27,950 nucleotides of DNA from the NCBI GenBank assembly GCA_003427395.1, contig BFEA01000133.1, positions 1,867,885 to 1,895,834 on the forward strand. Reading direction: 5' to 3'. Numbering within the stretch: the first letter of the stretch is position 1; every line of letters starts with the position of its first letter. The DNA is from Chara braunii. Lineage: Eukaryota; Streptophyta; Charophyceae; Charales; Characeae. The notes under the pieces are model-generated. The model was not told the origin of the DNA. It was given only the letters and a program-made list of their open reading frames with translations, and made no database searches. Shown piece by piece: positions 1 to 9,678 of the stretch. The position numbers and the translations under genes are program-made.

Positions 1-956
1 GCGTCAACCCCGCGCGTTTGGCACCAGCTCGTCGGGTCGCCCGACTCCCACTTCAACTCACCTCTTACTTCGCTCGTGAGCCGACCCTCACTGATCGCGC
101 TACCCCGAGCTTCCAACAGCTGGTTAAGAGAGCTAACTAATCGCACAGTTGGAATTTATAGCGTGCATGCATGCGCGAAGAACACAGAATTACAAGGACT
201 TGGAAAGGAAGATCAGGAGAGGGAACGCCTACGTTCTGCATGGCCAGATCATAGCGTGGGGGACGTAGCCGCTCTCCACGCATCAATCCGATCATGCAGA
301 CCGCGGCTACCAAGACGCAGCAAAAAAAAAAGAGAAGAAGGGCGGGAAAGACGAAGCACAAGAAGAAAGATACAGTTACAATGGCGCCCGCCCAAAATTA
401 CAGTTACACATACGATTAAAGGCGCCGACTAATCAGAGTTCCGTTGCAGCCGCATGAAGAAGCGCGTAAGCAAAAAGCGTCGCGCGGCAAAAAAGAATCC
501 TAATTGTAAAAATTCCTAAATTCCTATCTAATACAGAAAAGGCGAAAAGCACAAGTTCCAAAAGAAAAGTCCGAAATTCCGAGAGTCATTGGGGCTCGAC
601 AAGATTCGAAAAAGAATTCAAAAAGAAAATTCAAAAAGAACGAAGCAAAATTCCCGCGCGATGCTCGCACCCAAAAATCCAAAATCGAAATAAAAGAAGT
701 GACGTCAACAGTTATTAATCGCGCGCACAGTGGCGCGCCCCAGACACAGCCAATCAATCAATCGATCGTCCCGGGACCCACCCGGCCCTGAACCCAACCA
801 TCCGAAAAGAAGCGACACCAAAAGACGAAGAAGCGAGGACACTGATGCAATTTCCTTCCAATCTCAATCTCCCATAGTTGGCCCATCCTTCCCAGCTTAG
901 GACCCCTCATTGCTATCACGCAAAAAATCGCGCGGTGCAGAAATCGGTTTGTCACA
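1..956 (-). repeat. 3' LTR of the Ty3/gypsy element (partial, U3 portion)
   Basis: This segment aligns end to end with 10951-11905. By hand I count about 50 substitutions and one single-base indel in 956 bases (about 5%), with only about five transversions. Read on the minus strand it begins TGTGAC at 956, consistent with a TG...CA LTR. By comparison with the other LTR the TATA box lies further left, outside the window, so only upstream U3 sequence is present. The match stops at 956/11905, but the left sequence offers another LTR-like TG start at 988, with the more purine-rich stretch 989-1001 just upstream. The right copy may therefore be about 32 bp short. Confidence 0.9.
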
Positions 957-1199
957 TACGTGACGCCCAGGGGGTTCCAATATTAACAAGCTCCTACTTG
1001 CTTGTTGACACGTGTCGATCTCTCTAATCGATCGATACGTGGAGTTTTTCCTTTTGTGCCACTTACCATATGAATGAGTGTGGACGTCATCCAGTGTGGC
1101 AAACATAGCTCTAACTACTAATTCCTCAGGAAGGACCATTGACAATCCAAGGAGGGGATCGCACGTGTCATAGTAGATGCACACGCACCAATCAACCGA
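957..1199 (-). other. Interior between 3' ORF and 3' LTR; polypurine tract not clear
   Basis: No coding sequence is supported here. In a minus-strand element the polypurine tract should lie immediately to the right of the 3' LTR. Directly at 957 the minus strand is not purine-rich. Candidates are 989-1001 (minus strand GCAAGTAGGAGCT, next to a TGTTAATATTGG start) and the purine run AAAAGGAAAAA near 1043-1053. The motif CACGTGTC occurs twice, near 1009 and 1163. Confidence 0.4.
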
Positions 1200-1918
1200 T
1201 TACCAGTGTCCAGTGGGGAGAGGGAAGGGAAGACGGTACATGGGGCCATGGCGAGGGGGAGGGTTAATCGGGAGAGGGGGCAGGAAACTGTCCAACCTCG
1301 CCACCGTTTTCGGAAGTTCTTGATATCGAATGATCCGGTGGAAACGGGGGAAGCGATTACCACTATGGGGGAGGGAAGCGAGATAGTCTGGATACAAGGT
1401 GGTGAAGGTGCGGAAGAGTGCCGCGCGGAAATGGTCGTGGTTTTCGCATGAGGGGATAGTCCCCGTAATCATGCAGTAAACTTCGACCATATTGTGGCCT
1501 CACCACGCGGCGCTCAGGAGAAGGATATGGAGGTAGAAGTCGGGGAGGGCGCATCGGGTCGAGGGGTGGGGATGGATTGTGACAATAAGATAGGTGGCAT
1601 AGAAGAAGCGGAAGGTGTCGAAGGGGAAGAAATTGCGGGCGAAGACAACGCGGGTAGTAGCCTGGCGGAGGGTAAGATGGTCAAGGGGACGGCGGGATAA
1701 CGACCGGGGACGAAGCCCGATGGCCCGCATCAGTACGGACTCGAACTGGTGGACGGTCGTCGGTCGGGGGTGGAGGGGGAGGGGGATCGGCTTCGTCACC
1801 GCCTTGTCGGTGCGGTCGAAGTCTCGGCAGCTGGGTCCCCATCCTCGGGCTTGGGCGGCTCTGGATCTCGGGCCGGATCGTCGGCGACCTGCTGATTGGC
1901 TCCGCTGGCGGATTCCAG
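1200..1918 (-). pseudogene. Possible C-terminal part of the extra 3' reading frame
   Basis: One minus-strand frame stays open from the end of the acidic segment through 1502, meets a TGA at 1500-1502, and continues in the same frame to about 1200. The TGA could derive from CGA by one C-to-T change. The predicted peptide has aromatic and basic stretches and a proline-rich end, and I recognise no domain. It lies in a different frame from the acidic segment, so joining the two needs a frameshift near 1919. It may be a decayed continuation of that protein or only an incidental open frame. The upper part of this frame, above about 1919, is an arginine-rich shadow of the acidic frame. Confidence 0.35.
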
Positions 1919-3159
1919 CTAACGTTTTCTGACCGCGATCTCTTCTCTCTTGCGTGCCGCCTCGGGATCTTCCGCCTGTACGCCCGTCTGCTCTCCTTCG
2001 TCTGTCGAGATCTCCCACCCCGACTCCTCCAGCTCTAGCTCCTCCTCTTCGTCGTCTTGTTCTTCTTCTTCCTCCTCCTCACTTTGTTCCCCTTCGCTGT
2101 ATTCGCTGTAACTCCCCTCTTCGAGAGTTTCTTCCTCGTCGTCCTCCTCCTCTTCTTCTTCTTCCTCAACCGCTATCGCCTCGTCTTCGGTGGCTGTTCG
2201 ATCCCGGAAGTAGGCGGGATCGATGATCTCCCGCGGGCTCAAATAATCCCGCTGTGATGGTGGATTGCGGTCGCTTCCTGGCTCCTCCAGGCACGCTGAC
2301 CACTGAAGATACGGCGTCAAGGTCCGCGTGAGGACGTGTGGGACTGGGCTCTCGTCACTTTGCGAGACAATCTCCTGGGGGAGATCGTCGGCTAGCTGCG
2401 CGAGTGGGATCGTAAGCTCTAGGACGATTGGTTGGCGATGATTGGGCCGCACCGATCCGAACAGGAATCCAAGAAGATCGCCCGCCACGTCCGTTCTCCA
2501 GGCCTGGATAATCAGCCACTCTAAGTACTCGCTCCACTCGCGATGGTCTTCGTCCCTTGTCCACGTGATTCGCACCCCAACCAGGCACACCGAAAGCTCG
2601 ACGAAGTGCTCGCGCCAAAGTCTCCACTACCTAGGATCGAGAAGGGGGACTGCGAGCGGCTCCAAGCAAAAAGAGAGACGAGGGTGGAGACTAGATTGCC
2701 AGAAGGTGGGAAAGAGAGATGGGAGGGCAAAAGTAGAGAGTTGGGAGTGGTTCATCGGGGAGGATGGAAGGGGATGAGTTCTGGCAGCACCACCGCTGGC
2801 TCGTGCTGGAATGCTCGGATCCCTCCAATGTCGACGCCGTCCGTGGGGAAAAGATTATCCCCTTGGCGCGTAAGAGAGCGGTTCCACTCCGTGGCCAGTT
2901 GTTGCGCCCACTTCCTCAGTGACGTCCGGATGGCTATATGTCGGAGCTCGTTGACCGTGTTGATGTCGCCGCTGAAGCCGACGGTCGTGGATACGTGGCT
3001 AATCCCCGGAGCTGATCGCCGATGGACAGCCACCGCTTCTGCCAGTACCACTGCCTGAGGACTGCCCGCGAATCGGAATTCAACCGCTGCATACACTCCC
3101 GAGGTGGAGAAGAACTGCGCCAGTCGTAGAAGATCCAGGTTGGGTCGTGGATGGCACAC
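1919..3159 (-). pseudogene. Extra sense-strand ORF downstream of pol, acidic; function unknown
   Basis: Two open segments, 2752-3159 and 1919-2590, lie in different frames between the integrase tail and the 3' LTR, on the coding strand of the element. The first part reads as ordinary globular protein. The second begins with a globular stretch, then has two runs of mostly Glu/Asp (eight or more in a row, separated by a Ser/Tyr/Glu segment), and ends in a Lys/Arg-rich tail. The acidic runs are encoded by 2030-2190, where the plus strand is CTC/TTC-rich. A frameshift lies between about 2590 and 2752. I recognise no family: there is no signal peptide or transmembrane helix typical of an envelope protein. 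Additional ORFs between pol and the 3' LTR are known in several plant gypsy lineages, but this one is not assignable by eye. Confidence 0.5.
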
Positions 3160-3814
3160 CTATTGAATCGCCGAGATGTAACCCCGTGGCGTTAAGAGAT
3201 GGTCGTCGAGGGCTCGCTCCGTGAGAAAGCTCATGGTGATGGTGGCGGGACAGAGGTTGGGAAAAGGCAGAAGATGCAGGGGAGGAAGAAGGTGATGGAA
3301 AATCGTTGTCTTCTTCCGTGGCGAAGGAAGAGGATGAAGGTGCAGGCGACGGGGAGGAAGGGAGGGGACACAGGTAAGACACGTGGCGAATGATCGGTCT
3401 CGCCGATCGGCTTCCGGAGACCTCAGGCGCGAGCCGCACGGTGTTCACTCCGTTCGGTCCAAGCTCGATCACGCGGAATCGCCCGAAGAATCGTGTCGCT
3501 GGCTTACCCTGACGAGCACATTTCCTCACCTGCACGATGTCCCCTAATTTGTACTGGGGTCGTGGACCTGTGTTTCCGTTCCGGGCCTCGTAGCTCCGGA
3601 CCTGTCGGCAGTGGGCCAACTCAGTCATTTTGTGGCGCTTTCGGGCTAGCCTGGGGAGGGACCGTTCCATTAGCTCTAAATGTCGCCTAGCCGTCAAGTT
3701 GTCCCGAACCATGGCCCTTGTGGGCCGTCGATTCAACGTTGATTCATCTGGGAGGCTCGGTATCGGAACGCAAGCGACGCTATTGGTCCTTAATTGGAAG
3801 GGGCTGAAGCCCAT
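3080..3814 (-). pseudogene. Integrase C-terminal region and Ser/Pro-rich tail of pol
   Basis: The frame starts with GFSPFQL, the motif that follows the integrase core in gypsy elements. It continues through a basic helical stretch (MERSLPRLARKRHKM) to a small beta domain at residues about 88-130, YKLGDIVQVRK through FFGRFRVIELGPNGVNTVRL. This matches the GPY/F-type module of Ty3 integrases, which contributes to DNA binding and multimerisation. From about residue 150 the sequence becomes Ser/Pro-rich with a short His run and no further domain. No chromodomain is apparent. The frame differs from that of the catalytic core, so a frameshift separates them. The last 80 bases overlap the first part of the extra 3' frame. 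Confidence 0.8.
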
Positions 3815-3904
3815 TGATTCGTGGGGCGTCCCTCGGTGGACCGTCGGGATGTGATCGACGATATCGGGCCAGGGCCTCGGATCCCGAGCCGCGATGTTTC
3901 GTCA

Positions 3905-4560
3905 TAGCATTGTCTTTACCACCCTGTTGGCATTTTCTACCAGCCCGTTGGATTGCGACATGTGGGGCACGGTATTCCGCACAGCGACACCGTGTATGAC
4001 CAGTTTCCTCAACACTTCCCCTCTTAAAATTCCGCCCCGTTATCGGTCATGATCTCTTTTGTGTCCTGGTGCATCCCGAGAAAACGGTTAACATACCGCG
4101 CGATTTCCGCCGCTTGCCGCGTGCGACACGGGTACGCCTCGATCCATTTCGAAAAATGGTCAACAAATACCAACAGGACTGAATATTCACAACTATTAGG
4201 ACCAGGAGGTACCACGATATCGGTAGTATCCATGCTTACCCTTTGGAAAGGTCGTTCAACTATCGTTGGTACTATTGATCTTGGCGGCTGGATTGGCGCC
4301 TTGTCAGCAGCACAGACTTGGCAGTCGCGACGATGAATTTCACATCGTCACGAATATTGGACCAATACCACTCATTTTTATCGATTGCCGATTCCGTAAT
4401 CCGTACGGCAAAATGGGCAGCCGTTTCTTCATGTGCTATCTTTACCGAGTCATACCTCATGAACGGGTGTGAAACTACCATCCAAATCCCACTACCATCT
4501 GTTTTCCGTTTCTCCAATCGTCCCTTATTCCAGCGGTAATCCCGCGCCCTTTCATTGGCC
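3905..4560 (-). pseudogene. Integrase zinc-binding and catalytic core (rve), frameshifted
   Basis: The HHCC zinc-binding domain is split over two frames. The two histidines are at 4431-4433 and 4413-4415, followed by the conserved WYW. The Cys-x2-Cys pair (DCQVC) is at 4312-4323 after a frame change. The catalytic core then supplies all three acidic residues: Asp in SMDTTD (4228-4230), Asp in TDNGAEF (4042-4044), and Glu in GLVEN (3935-3937). The last two are spaced as expected for D,D35E. VFVDHFSKWIEAYP is the usual strand-2 signature. The third segment is again shifted, just after TDNGAEF, and ends at a stop near 3905. The residues for strand transfer are present but no continuous protein can be made. 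Confidence 0.9.
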
Positions 4561-4647
4561 CTCCTCCGATCTTCCTTGGTGAAGTCCTGGAGGGGGTTAC
4601 CTACTAGAGTAGCAATCAAAGCGATGTCCGTCCATACCTCGGCCCTT

Positions 4648-4989
4648 CTAAATTTCCGGGTCCTTTCCAACCCTTCTGACGTGGCGTCCAAAAAAGCGAG
4701 CCTCGGTCGGGATCTTGTCAACCCAACACAATGGGCACAGCCACGGCTTACTGTCATTTCTGTATTGGATGCACGAGCCATGGGCTCGTGCAACACACTG
4801 TCGACAATCTACCCAATCAATATAGCCTTCCGCGTTAGGACGCATGGAGACCGAATATATGCGAGAGATCGCTTCGCAAAAATAACAAAATTTATCAGGC
4901 AGGGAAAGAAGAGATGAGGAGGAGAGGGGAGAAAGAGGGGTTACGGGATTACCTCCGTCACCCATTGCCACCGGTCTGCTTCTTGCCAC
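4648..4989 (-). pseudogene. PHD-type zinc finger between RNase H and integrase
   Basis: The 113-residue frame contains C35-x2-C38-x23-C62-x2-C65-x4-H70-x2-C73-x11-C85-x2-C88 (codons 4887 down to 4726). This is the C4HC3 cross-brace order of PHD fingers. The Trp two residues before the seventh ligand (WLCPLC) and the aromatic before the third ligand (WVDC) also fit. PHD fingers usually read histone H3 tails, so an inferred role is chromatin targeting of the integration complex, comparable to chromodomains at other integrase C-termini. It follows the RNase H end after a frameshift near 4980, and the integrase frame takes over near 4700. The N-terminal 30 residues are low-complexity Ser/Leu. A RING or other cross-brace finger is the main alternative. 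Confidence 0.7.
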
Positions 4990-5677
4990 GTGGGAGAACT
5001 GCCACTTGTCCGTATTTAGGCCTGTTCGCCGGTTCTGACTCCTTCCACAAAGTGATTTCCTCGCCCTTAGGTACTTTAGCGGGTCGATGCAAACGTATCA
5101 GTCCGTCCTCGTTGCCGTGTCTCTCAGTCTTTCAATGGATGATGTCGAAGTCGTATTCCTGTAGGCGCACCGCCCAACGTCCAATCATGCCCGTGTAATT
5201 AGTGAGCTTCTTCAAAGCCAGCAGGGGCTCATGATCCGTCACGAGGCGGAACTTCTGTCCGTAAAGGTACGGATGGAAGTGCTGGATTCCCCAGACTACT
5301 GCATAGCATTCGCCTTGAGGTGCTGAATCATTCCTCTGTTCGCCCGACACTGTTCGTGATGCGTACTCGATGATGTGTTTGCGACCATCGTTCCCCTTTT
5401 GCGCTAGAATGGCGAAGATAGCTTCTGGTTGCCAGTCCGTTATAATAATAAATTGCTTGGTAGGGTCCGGCCGGATCAAAATTGGTGCGGTGGTCAAGGC
5501 CTCCTTGAGTGCGTCAAAGGCTTGCTCGCACTCAAAGTCCCACTGCAGAGGCTGGTCCTTCCGAAGCAGGTTCGTGAGAGGTCGAGCAATCGCCGCAAAA
5601 CCTTTGATAAAACGGCGGTAGTACGATGCCAGGCCTAAGAAGGCTCGAACCTGCGTCAGCGGCGTGGGAACTGGGGC
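4971..5677 (-). pseudogene. RT connection and RNase H domain
   Basis: The frame continues from the YMDG segment through the FLGLASYYRRFI connection motif (about 5600-5640) and the WDFECEQAF helix into RNase H. Within the piece starting at 5497 the expected acidic residues are Asp21 (TDW), Glu63 (GECYAVVW) and Asp88 (VTDHEPL). This domain degrades the RNA strand of the RNA-DNA hybrid during reverse transcription. A TGA at 5132-5134 interrupts it just before ERHGNEDGLIR, which corresponds to the terminal 'N..AD.LSR' block of the family. The same frame then runs to a stop near 4971. Catalytic residues look intact apart from the nonsense codon. Confidence 0.88.
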
Positions 5678-6861
5678 TTATTTTACGGCCGCAACTTTCC
5701 TTGAGTCCGGTCGCAGCCCTCCACGTGTCACTACGTACCCCAAGAACAAAATTTCCGAGAGGAAAAATTCGCTCTTCTCGAGTGCAATCTTGAATCCAGC
5801 GTCTCTCAGAGCGCCTAATGTCCACTCAATGTGTTGCGCATGGCCGTGATAGGTCTCCGAATAAACCAGGATGCCGTCCATGTACACGATGACGCGGGGT
5901 TAATCATCCCCTGCGTTAATCGTGTCTTGTTGACGAAGTTCTGGAACGTCACGTTCATGGCCCGCTAAAACGTGGCAGGCGCGTTGCAAATTCTCATTGG
6001 ACATCGAACCCACTGCCACGTGCCTTCGAACAACACGAAGGCCGTCTTCGGCCGATCTTCCTCCTTAACCAGAATGTGATGGAAGTTATGCCGAATATCA
6101 AACTTACTGAAATAATTAGCACATCCAATCGCATCCAGCAAATCATTAATTCGGGGGAGGGGATACACATCTTTAATCGTGATGTCATTCAATTTGCGAT
6201 AATCGATGCATATGCGGATCGATCCATTTTTCTTCGGTACTAATACTACTGGGAATGACCATGGTCCAGTGGCAGGTTCGATCCAACCGCTCGCTTCCAA
6301 TTCCCGAATCCGTTCGAGAGACTTTTTTCGTTCTACCAGGGAGTACCGGTAGGGCTTCCAGTGAATTGGGGAATGATTCCTCGTTTGAATTTCGTGTTGT
6401 ATGACCAACGACAAGCTGATGTCAGTGTCCGTTACACTAATCGCTCCCTGATATTCCGTCAGAATGTCCGCAATCAAACGATGAATCTCATCAGGTTCGT
6501 ACTGCGGAACGTGCAATTCATAAGACTGATCTCAGATTCGTACGTCGATCTGCTTCGTGTGCGCTTGTTTCGCCGCCTCGGGTGGTGGTGCAAAGATAAA
6601 CGAATGGTCTGATCGCCAGGAGAACACTGTGGCCATCATCTGGGCGTCTTCCTCCCTGATGGCCACGTGTCCTTCCGGGGTGATCCGATCGCAGATGTCT
6701 TGCCATGGTATGGGTTTAGTCGCGATCTTAATTCCGAGCTCGTCTGATTCTGCCTCGAGACGCTCAGGGGGTTCCAAAGAACAAGCCTCCGCCCCAGGCG
6801 TAGCAATCGTACTTCTTTTGTGGGTGACAGCAGGGATCGTGGCAGGCCCGTGATTTTGCAA
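5678..6861 (-). pseudogene. Reverse transcriptase, inactivated
   Basis: The upstream part (from 6861) is a Glu/Ala-rich linker, interrupted by TGA at 6532-6534. The fingers and palm follow in the same frame: SFPVVLVPKKNG, RICIDYRKLN, YPLPRIND, and FSKFDIRHNFHHI with the first catalytic Asp, then NAPATF followed by TAG at 5965-5967, where the family has Gln. After a frameshift near 5890 comes VYMDGILVYS (codons 5887-5858), the catalytic YMDD box with the second Asp replaced by Gly (GGC at 5873-5875). About nine extra residues lie between the NAPATF helix and this box. The segment ends at TAA 5678-5680. The active-site change and the breaks make it non-functional. Confidence 0.93.
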
Positions 6862-7640
6862 AAAGATCTCTTATCATTGTATCGTGTGAGAAGAGGGGCC
6901 GTTCCTTCGTACAGGGTCCGAGGGGGTTCCAAAGAATCGACCATCCTCGATATCTGTACGAGGGGTTCACCCAAAATCATTGCCTTGTTCCTTTCTTCAT
7001 TCCGACTAGTTAGATGCATCGTTCTTGCGATCGTTCTGGACGGTGGGTAATAAATGCGCCGTCGTGCTAGTTTCAAAATTTCCGGATCATTTTCGTCACT
7101 GCTATCTGCATCCTTCGATGATGGCTCATTGCTTGCGGAGTTTTCCCATATGATCATACGAAGAGTTCCCACTATCATCGGAGAAACTCGCGGGACTGCA
7201 TTGATGATAGTACGAAGAGTCAGCCTCATAGGTACAGCATAGGGTTTTCCTCCCGTATTTCGGAGGATAATCGACGGTCGCTCAAAGTCCAGATTTGCTC
7301 GTAACGCCACAAGAGCGGGAAGGTCGAAAAGGACATCGTAGGTGTTTACGTCTAATACCACGACATCTCCCAACGCATGCACTTTTCCTAATCGAAAAGC
7401 GATGTTGGTCATTCGTCCCACTATTTTGATCTTTTCTTCGTCTGCCGAAACGAGTTGCTCCTTTTCCGTAAGCATGATTAGATCGTTTCACCTACCCGCC
7501 CTCTCAACTACCCCTAGCGAAATAGCCAACACAATAGCTCCTGAATCGATGATTGCATTGTACGGAATTCCCCATATCTCAATGTCGCATTCCGCAGATT
7601 TCCAAGGGATGGGTTTAATTTTTAGGAAATGATCGTCTTT
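6862..7640 (-). pseudogene. Aspartic protease and protease-RT linker
   Basis: The retropepsin active site is IIDSGAIVLAIS, with the catalytic Asp codon at 7545-7547. The second half of the fold follows in the same frame: MTNIAFRLGKVHALGDVVVL, then NTYDVLFDLPAL (to about 7311), equivalent to the usual 'YDvLLG..wl' element. A single TGA at 7488-7490 interrupts the two halves and would derive from CGA by one C-to-T change. Downstream is a polar, Ser/Asp/Glu-rich linker of about 150 residues without a recognised domain; a frame change near 6860 leads into the RT frame. The protease cleaves the Gag-Pol polyprotein in this family. Confidence 0.85.
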
Positions 7641-9307
7641 CTTGATCAATCCCACCCGTATCGGATCCGAAGTGCCAGCCGTATTTTCGTCTGGCGTGGG
7701 GCTTTTAGCTTTCGCGTTCGTTGGTCGGGCGAGGGCGAATCGCTTTCGATTCGCCTTGCAGTGTTGTAGCATTCGCTCATTGGCCTGCTCAGAGATCGAG
7801 AGCAAATGACCGACCGGAAGTGGAATCCGATGGTCCAAGGCTCGGATGATGTTCAACACATCAATTTCCCCAGTGACGAAGGTGGGTCCTCCCGACTCCA
7901 TCTCTCTTGGAGAAGGTCGCCATTCCGCCACTTCTTTCTGTTCTGGCGCGGGTCTGATCGTTCCAATCATTCCAAGCCCTGGGTAACCGAGCGATACATA
8001 CTGGTCTAACAGGATGAGCTTAGCAGCTTCTTCCGAAGTAGCCAACGCACTACCTCCGCGCTCCATTTCTTCCATCAGGGCTCCTACCTGTCCCGGCCCG
8101 TTAGCGATGGGGGCCGCTGCCATTGGGGCGACCCCGACCCGTTGTTGTGGGGGGCGGTGGGGGCAATCACGAGCTAGATGCCCCGGTTGATGGCACGCAT
8201 CGCAGATGTTCAAATTGCTTGCGGCCCTCCAAGAGCAGGTGTCGGGGCTAGCCCTTGTTGGATTGGGGCGGCACATACTGCGATGGGCCGCATATTTCTC
8301 ATCATAGCCTCTAACCGAGCGTTATGCTCTCGCTGTTCCTTTTTGCTTTCCTGGATTAGGCTAATTAGAGTTTTGGTCAGTTCAAAAATAGCAGTGGACT
8401 CATTTGACCTCACAGGGTTCTCAATCGGTGGTGGGGGTGTCGTCATTACAGGTGTTGGCATCACAGGAACAGGGACACTCGTGATCACACTCGGGGCCGA
8501 CCGTTTAGGGGCTATCTGTTCCAGATAGGTGGCTGGGCCAGACACAAATCCCATGTTCTCGAACTTGTTTTGCAATGCAGCCAGCTCAGCTTTTGCTCTC
8601 GCAAGTTCGGACGAGTCTCCTTCCTTAGGATAGTTTTCCCCTTCTAGGAAACTCGCTGCGAACTTTCGTTCCATCTCCTCTGCAGCGGCCATAATCTGTT
8701 GCAGCGTATGATTGATGGGGGAGAACTGTTTTCGCAGCTTCGCCCTTATCGTTCGGCTGCACAGTCCATCGATAAACAAATCTCTTCCGACTTGCTCGCC
8801 CCGTTCAGTTTTCACAAACATTCGGTAAAATCGGTTTCGATATTCCGCGATAGATTCGAGGGGGGGTTGCACCCGGTCTTTAATCATGAAAAGCGCTTGC
8901 TCTGGATGGACATAGTCGAATCGATTCAGAAAGTCTCACTCGAAAGTCGGAAGATCCACCCATACATAGGTACTAAACCAATGAAGAGTGTCTCCTCCTA
9001 ATCGGGCGGGAATATTTACCTGAGCTTCGTTATCGTCATACTGTTGTGCCCGGAGCGTGGCCAACCATGCTCCTGCGAGATGATGTACAGGGTCAAACAG
9101 ATAGAGATCCGGTGGCGTCATGGGAGCCCATGCTCGTGGGGCGGGTTGATTAGGATTCTGTTGTTGATTCTGCTGCGGATTCGGATTCTGTGGATTGGCG
9201 TTCATGTTGGTTGCCCGTCGATTAGTCGATCTACTTCGGGTGATGACGGGGTTCCGTCTGTGCGCGTTCCGGGGTCGAGGTCGCCCTCGGTTAGCCAGAT
9301 CGCTCAA
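7641..9307 (-). pseudogene. Gag: capsid and CCHC nucleocapsid
   Basis: The first Met in frame is at 9307, only about 38 nt inside the primer site. The N-terminus is basic, then Asn/Gln/Pro-rich, then a retrotransposon capsid region (W-rich start AWLATLRAQQYDD, later LESIAEYRNRFYRMF). A TGA at 8936-8938 sits where one G-to-A change of TGG would give the Trp expected in the family's 'W..F...F' block; the same frame continues immediately. A coiled-coil-like Ala/Glu/Lys stretch (about 8600-8700) and Pro-rich spacer follow. A frameshift near 8225 leads to the nucleocapsid knuckle CDACHQPGHLARDC (codons 8204-8163). The frame then runs into protease, suggesting an ancestral single Gag-Pol ORF. Confidence 0.9.
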
Positions 9308-9344
9308 TTATCGTGTTGTTAGTCCTATAACACGGCCACGTGTC

Positions 9345-9358
9345 GGGCTCCGATACCA
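9345..9358 (-). promoter_or_regulatory. Primer binding site, initiator tRNA-Met type
   Basis: The minus strand reads TGGTATCGGAGCC(C). This matches the common plant-element primer site TGGTATCAGAGCC, complementary to the 3' end of cytosolic initiator tRNA-Met, at 12 of 13 positions. The one mismatch (A to G) is another transition. It lies between gag and the repeat-containing LTR, as expected, and sets the inner edge of the 5' LTR at about 9359. Confidence 0.8.
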
Positions 9359-9486
9359 ACCTCACGCCCAGCGCGACTTCGTGATCGGAGTGGGTTGTGG
9401 GCCTGGAAGTGCGAAAAGGGGTGTGCCAACGATTTTTGGGAAAGTGAGGTCAGAACCGAGATCTCCTGTGGCAGAGTTTTTCAGAC

Positions 9487-9678
9487 GCACGGGTGCAATT
9501 TGGCAGAGAGGGCGGACCGCTTCCGGTCATAAGGCAGATGGCATGCGCAGGTCATTCAAGGCCGCTCGATCCGTCCGTTTTNGCACGGGTGCAATTTGGC
9601 AGAGAGGGCGGACCGCTTCCGGTCATAAGGCAGATGGCATGCGCAGGTCATTCAAGGCCGCTCGATCCGTCCGTTTTG
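9487..9678. repeat. 96-bp tandem duplication inside the 5' LTR
   Basis: Positions 9487-9581 and 9583-9677 are identical, with an N at the junction (9582). Perfect identity in an LTR that differs from its partner by about 5% means either a very recent duplication or an assembly or gap-closing artefact. The N at the joint favours the latter. Confidence 0.9.

Noticed and set aside
1954-2257. Plus-strand Pro/Leu/Phe-rich frames
   Set aside because: Antisense shadows of the Glu/Asp runs encoded on the minus strand.
1919-3159. Envelope-like gene of an endogenous-retrovirus-type element
   Set aside because: No signal peptide, transmembrane helix or cleavage site pattern is visible; the protein is soluble and acidic.
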